This document shows positions 28,036 to 29,474 of a stretch of 29,474 nt of DNA, one piece after another. The translations under genes and the position numbers were made by a program. The notes beneath the pieces were generated by a model. That model was not told the origin of the DNA. It did not search any database and worked only from the letters and a program-made list of their open reading frames with translations. Source of the DNA: Barthelona sp. PAP020 (lineage: Eukaryota > Metamonada: BaSk clade); NCBI GenBank assembly GCA_040182905.1, contig JARQWU010000118.1:1-29474 (forward strand). Direction: 5' to 3'. The first letter of the stretch is position 1. Every line of letters begins with the position of its first letter.

Positions 28036-29192
28036 TTTATGGTTTCCATCATACAATTATCTTCAGTTGAATTTTACATTTTTTTGCTGAAATCTCTTTT
28101 ACATTTGAAATGTGAGGTATAATTTGAGTTTACTGTGAATAATTATCTTTTTTCTGTTTTCATTATAAAAATTTGTGTCATTTTCAAAAGAAAAATTTTT
28201 TGTTCATTGATTCTTATGTTGCCAAAAATTGTTGTTTTGTTATTTATAACATAAATTTCTTTCATACCTTGTGCATAGCTTGTCTTGCAGAACATTCAAA
28301 TCATTTTTAAACACCCAATGGTTTATATATTCCATTTGGTGCGGTACTATCACTTCAATCAATCTAGACAACTTCTATGATATTCAAAAGAAGTTATTGA
28401 GGCTGTGATAATTATTGTTCTTTCTTTTCAGGGGTTCAATTTTCTGATACAATGCAATTAGCATGTGAAAGATGTTCAAATAATACCATTAAAATGGATT
28501 CAATCACTTATTCCAATGAACCTCATCACAAATAGTTAAAAGTACGAGTGTTGCCCTTTGTTTCTGTTCTTCTTGTTATGCATTTGTATCCTAACAAGCA
28601 CATAATTGTTGTATTTTACTTTACATCTGAAACTAATTGGGTGTGATTAATAGGCAGATTTTGTTGATTCATTCAATGATGAAAGTGTTTTTGTATCATT
28701 CTGTTCTCGTTTATTCATGATTTTACTTCTTTTTTTAATTTTCATGAGACTCAAAAAGAGATTTTCTATTGGGTCTTCGAACAAATAAAATGGTCAAAAA
28801 ACGTTCATTTATAAAAGGCGTTGGAATTACTATATTTTATTATTTGAATTCATTCAGATATGATTACTTGACTTTTTCCTTTCTTAGAAATGAAAATAAA
28901 TTCTATATGTAAAAGATTCCACAAGTTGGGAAATTGGGAAATGCCTTTATTTATAGACGGGATATCAGCCCAATGAGAAAGTTTAATCCATACCATTGCT
29001 TTCCTAACTCAACCTAGTCTTAAAAACTCTTTTCTTTTTGACATTTTTCAAATTGTTCACTCTTCATTGTGAAGGAAAATTTCGACACGGTTTTGAAAGA
29101 AATAAATGAATGATTAAATTCTTTACATGAAAAATAATTGAAATTGGAGTCCTTTTGTTGTTTAGTTTTTTTCCTTGTTGAAACAACTAAAA
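28036..29192. other. Long intergenic region without recognised genes
   Basis: This is the longest gap in the window (1157 bp), between two plus-strand genes. It is AT-rich, with only short frames and nothing resembling a known protein, tRNA or repeat. A pyrimidine tract ending in CAG at 28415-28431 looks like a 3' splice site, so part of the gap could be a 5' untranslated exon or an intron of the downstream gene. That is a possibility only. Confidence 0.4.
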
Positions 29193-29474
29193 ATGACAAC
29201 AACAGAGATTATAAGTAATAATTTTGAACAACAACAAAAAGTATTAAAATTGATCAATCTTAAAAATGTAACCACTCCAGTATGGTTGAAGAAGGTTCCA
29301 AGAATTAAAGATTTTGAAAAGGATGAAATAGATTTTGAATCATCACAAAGATTGATATCCACACAAAATATTCCTGAATTGACTAATATTCAAGATGATA
29401 TTTTTAATATGCCATTGAAAAAGTATTTACAACGTAATTTCAAACATGAATTTTGTAAAAAGATATTTGATTCA
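29193..29474 (+). CDS. N-terminal fragment of an unrecognised protein (3' end outside window)
   Basis: An ATG at 29193 opens a frame of 94 codons that stays open to the last base. The sequence starts MTTTEIISNNFEQQQKVLKL and continues with a hydrophilic, charged region (WLKKVPRIKDFEKDEIDF) and then MPLKKYLQRNFKHEF. Its codon and residue use resembles the complete genes here, and its upstream context is T-rich and then A-rich like several of them. I do not recognise a family from this short piece. It may be a false start, but the uninterrupted run to the edge and the sensible composition favour a real gene. Confidence 0.5.
   Translation, partial: MTTTEIISNNFEQQQKVLKLINLKNVTTPVWLKKVPRIKDFEKDEIDFESSQRLISTQNIPELTNIQDDIFNMPLKKYLQRNFKHEFCKKIFDS

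Noticed and set aside
28431-28460. GGTTCAATT-like string considered as the T-loop of a tRNA gene
   Set aside because: No matching acceptor, D or anticodon arms could be paired around it.
1-29474. Mobile elements, terminal inverted repeats, rRNA
   Set aside because: No transposase, reverse transcriptase or integrase motifs, no long terminal or inverted repeats and no rRNA-like conserved stretches were seen by eye.

Overview
The window is nuclear DNA of an AT-rich, gene-dense, apparently intron-poor unicellular eukaryote. It carries twelve protein-coding genes, ten complete and two cut by the window edges. All look like single uninterrupted reading frames. TAA, TAG and TGA all end genes here (TGA ends the WASH-subunit gene), so the standard nuclear code is in use. 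Several proteins are eukaryote-specific: fimbrin, Vps18, a WASH-complex subunit, a kinase-ankyrin fusion and a very large multipass surface protein. Together with short intergenic gaps this suits an amoeboid or amoeboflagellate protist or a parasitic relative (heterolobosean, trichomonad/Anaeramoeba-type or Entamoeba-type). I cannot name the genus from sequence alone.

Layout. 1-1048 (-): N-terminal part of fimbrin/plastin, starting directly at the first calponin-homology domain. 1296-2087 (+): small adaptor-like protein with a FERM-F3/PTB-like domain and a C-terminal clathrin-box motif. 2290-9636 (-): 2448-residue surface protein with signal peptide, huge beta-rich ectodomain, cysteine-rich GCC2/GCC3-type module and about seven membrane helices. 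10200-11204 (-): cis-prenyltransferase with a C-terminal RxG motif. 11695-12207 (-) and 12266-13684 (+): two unrecognised genes whose start codons are only 58 bp apart. 14648-16858 (+): divergent protein kinase fused to twelve ankyrin repeats, several nearly identical at DNA level. 17779-20916, 21001-22701 and 22875-26321 (all -): Vps18, an unrecognised PH-domain protein, and WASHC4/SWIP, head to tail with small gaps. 26590-28035 (+): WD40-repeat protein. 29193 to the right edge (+): start of an unrecognised gene.

A loose theme is endomembrane traffic and actin: fimbrin bundles actin, the WASH subunit supports Arp2/3-dependent actin on endosomes, Vps18 belongs to HOPS/CORVET tethering, and the FERM/PTB protein looks like a clathrin-linked adaptor. 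Whether this proximity has functional meaning is inference; these genes are housekeeping and clustering may be chance. The prenyltransferase makes the dolichol-type lipid that would support N-glycosylation of proteins such as the giant surface protein.

I saw no rRNA, tRNA, CRISPR array, transposase or other mobile element. The longest non-coding gaps (13685-14647, 16859-17778, 28036-29192) are AT-rich with only short, unsupported reading frames. The strongest candidates for something undescribed are the giant receptor-like protein, the FERM/PTB plus clathrin-box adaptor, the PH-domain orphan between two endosomal genes, and the HGD-type kinase with a recently amplified ankyrin array.
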